From Dryococelus australis (lineage: Eukaryota > Arthropoda > Insecta > Phasmatodea > Phasmatidae), in assembly GCA_029891345.1 (NCBI GenBank), contig CM056995.1, positions 84,445,895 through 84,509,894 of the forward strand: a stretch of DNA of 64,000 nucleotides, given 5' to 3'. Every line of letters begins with the position of its first letter. Position 1 is the stretch's first letter. Positions 62,488 to 64,000 of the stretch are shown here, piece by piece. The notes under the pieces were generated by a model. The model worked only from the letters and a program-made list of their open reading frames with translations. It ran no database searches and was not told where the DNA came from. Made by a program: the position numbers and the translations under genes.

Positions 62488-64000
62488 AGTAGAGGGTTAC
62501 GGTTGCTGACTCTGTCCGCAACTGATTGGGGTTGTTACCGAACCCGCACACAACAACTATGTGCACGAATACAATTGATGAATATTTTTGAAGAATTATT
62601 TAAGTATTAGTGTCCGGAATATGGGTAATTGTTCCATATTGCATATCGCAATGGGAATACGATACCAATATTCAGTGTGTACTATAAAGTACCCATCTTA
62701 ATTATTTACTTTGCAGTCTTGTGCCGTTTCGCGTATCCTGCACAGTTCTGTTTAGCGTATTCAAATTCGGCAACTATTGATTCGTATCGCGTATCCAAGC
62801 TATTTATTCGCCAATTATCTCTCGCGAATAGCAAGATGGTGTGTACGGATGTATAATCACAATGTTGAATGCCAGGAGGGTTAGTCATTCCTCGCCAGAC
62901 ATAAACATGTTTTTCATCGAGCATGACATTCTCAAATTGACGATACAGTGCAAAAAATGTGGGAAAGGCGAAGTGATATTAGTGGAAAACAGGGTGATGT
63001 GTTCCTGACGTCCACATATCCCTTGTGCCCGTTTGTTCCATCGCAGACGCATTAACCACACAGCAACACTTGACCGATCGACATTAGGTCGCTGTCTCGA
63101 TCAGTGCAGGTCGACAAGAATGGCATTTACACCTTTCTTGCTGCCCTGTAACTCATGACTGCAGGTCATAATATTTATCCCAAGAGGTAACTCTCGTGAT
63201 GAATGGATATGTGGCCTACACGAGTGTGTCCCGTGAAGTCACGACCATTGGAGGGTACACTGGAATAAGCGGCACCACTTATTCCCACAGCTTTCAGATG
63301 TCCATAATGTCGACGGGCACAATGGCCGGATCCGGAGTGCGACGTGGCTCCAAGTGGTATCAAAAGACGGGGAATCACATTCCTGCAGCAAGTGTAAAGT
63401 GGTGAGCAGCTTCCTAGCCACATTACTTTACAGGAGCATTTTTAGTCATTTTTAGTGGTGATAGTGCACCACAATTAATTAGAGAAACCACCCGCTCCAG
63501 CATAGGGAGTTGATAACATATCATAGAAGACGGCGAAGCTCCGCCCCTAGTGATGAAATCCGTGTGTCGTCATATTCATACACATTCCTACAATTATAAC
63601 CATTACGACACACACCGATATTAATATGTTTATTATAAGAGTGAATATGTAGTCATCTATCAAGAATGAGCCACCTGAGGCATTATTTAATTTAATAACA
63701 CCCTTCAGTGTGGTGACATAAGCGTAATATCACATTCTTAGCCATATCTGGAGCTCCGGCATTCATGAGTATGTCACCAATGTGTTTTCGTTTAGTAATC
63801 ATAATTATGTACAATGTCAGTTTCATAAATATGTTAGTTATTATGTTCCTTCTTTCATGTTTTCATTTTGGTGCTGGATATGCCGGACATGCGGCGAAGC
63901 AGACGCCATGTCGTTAGTCAGACTTCAGCACTCCAGACAACTGGCAGGGCAGACGGTAAGCTCCGTGTACCTCCCTCGACAATTCAATCTAGGCTACATT
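62488..64000. other. Unassigned region at right edge
   Basis: A short plus-strand stretch near 62935-63010 encodes ILKLTIQCKKCGKGEVILVE, a zinc-ribbon-like CxxC pattern, without a matching second pair. At 63914 an ATG opens a frame MSLVRLQHSRQLAGQT, which reaches a donor-like GGTAAGC at about 63955 and also stays open to the window end. It may be a first exon, with low confidence. Confidence 0.3.

Noticed and set aside
62706-62924. Mariner-like transposase fragment (KHVYVWRG)
   Set aside because: The short resemblance to D-x-x-Y-VW was not backed by any other transposase motif or by inverted ends.

Overview
The window looks like a large, intron-rich, AT-rich animal genome, most likely an insect or other arthropod (inference). 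Three exons of one host gene can be read with confidence, all on the minus strand: the small GTPase Rab14. Coding exon 1 (with the start codon) is at about 47.4-47.5 kb, exon 2 at 21.6-21.7 kb and exon 3 at 14.39-14.51 kb. The remaining C-terminal exons were not found and should lie beyond the left edge. So roughly the first 47.5 kb is essentially Rab14 introns packed with mobile elements.

Intron 3 and beyond (1-14.4 kb) holds part of a PIF/Harbinger-like MITE, a 3.56-kb hAT-like element with a nested MITE, an LTR-like segment with a TATA box, pogo/Tigger-like ends and much unassigned sequence. Intron 2 (14.5-21.6 kb) has a decayed hAT transposase, a hAT-like MITE, an element with about 400-bp inverted arms and long TA/CA microsatellites. 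Intron 1 (21.7-47.4 kb) has a tRNA-like SINE, a Helitron with both ends preserved and a helicase remnant, two broken Gypsy fossils (27.3-31.0 and 33.2-37.2 kb), inverted copies of an LTR-element leader with a primer-binding-site-like sequence, several MITEs, and an array of a 40-bp motif close to the Rab14 start.

Upstream of Rab14, about 48.5-60.1 kb is a broken Polinton/Maverick (adintovirus-like) element. Parts from left to right: a 39-bp tandem array, an OB-fold-like small protein (+), penton-like and phospholipase A2-like segments (-), a conserved Polinton protein (-), retroviral-type integrase (+), hexon-like major capsid protein (+), a duplicated BRO gene cluster with 51-bp palindromic repeats (-), protein-primed DNA polymerase B with two N-terminal zinc fingers (-), and, divergent from the polymerase, a bacterial/viral-type ribonucleotide reductase small subunit (+). 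No packaging ATPase, protease or terminal inverted repeats were seen. The combination of PLA2, BRO and ribonucleotide reductase is the most unusual feature here.

The last 4 kb has one exon-like open block, an unrecognised acidic low-complexity reading frame on the minus strand, and otherwise unassigned sequence. All calls were made by eye, with no database search.
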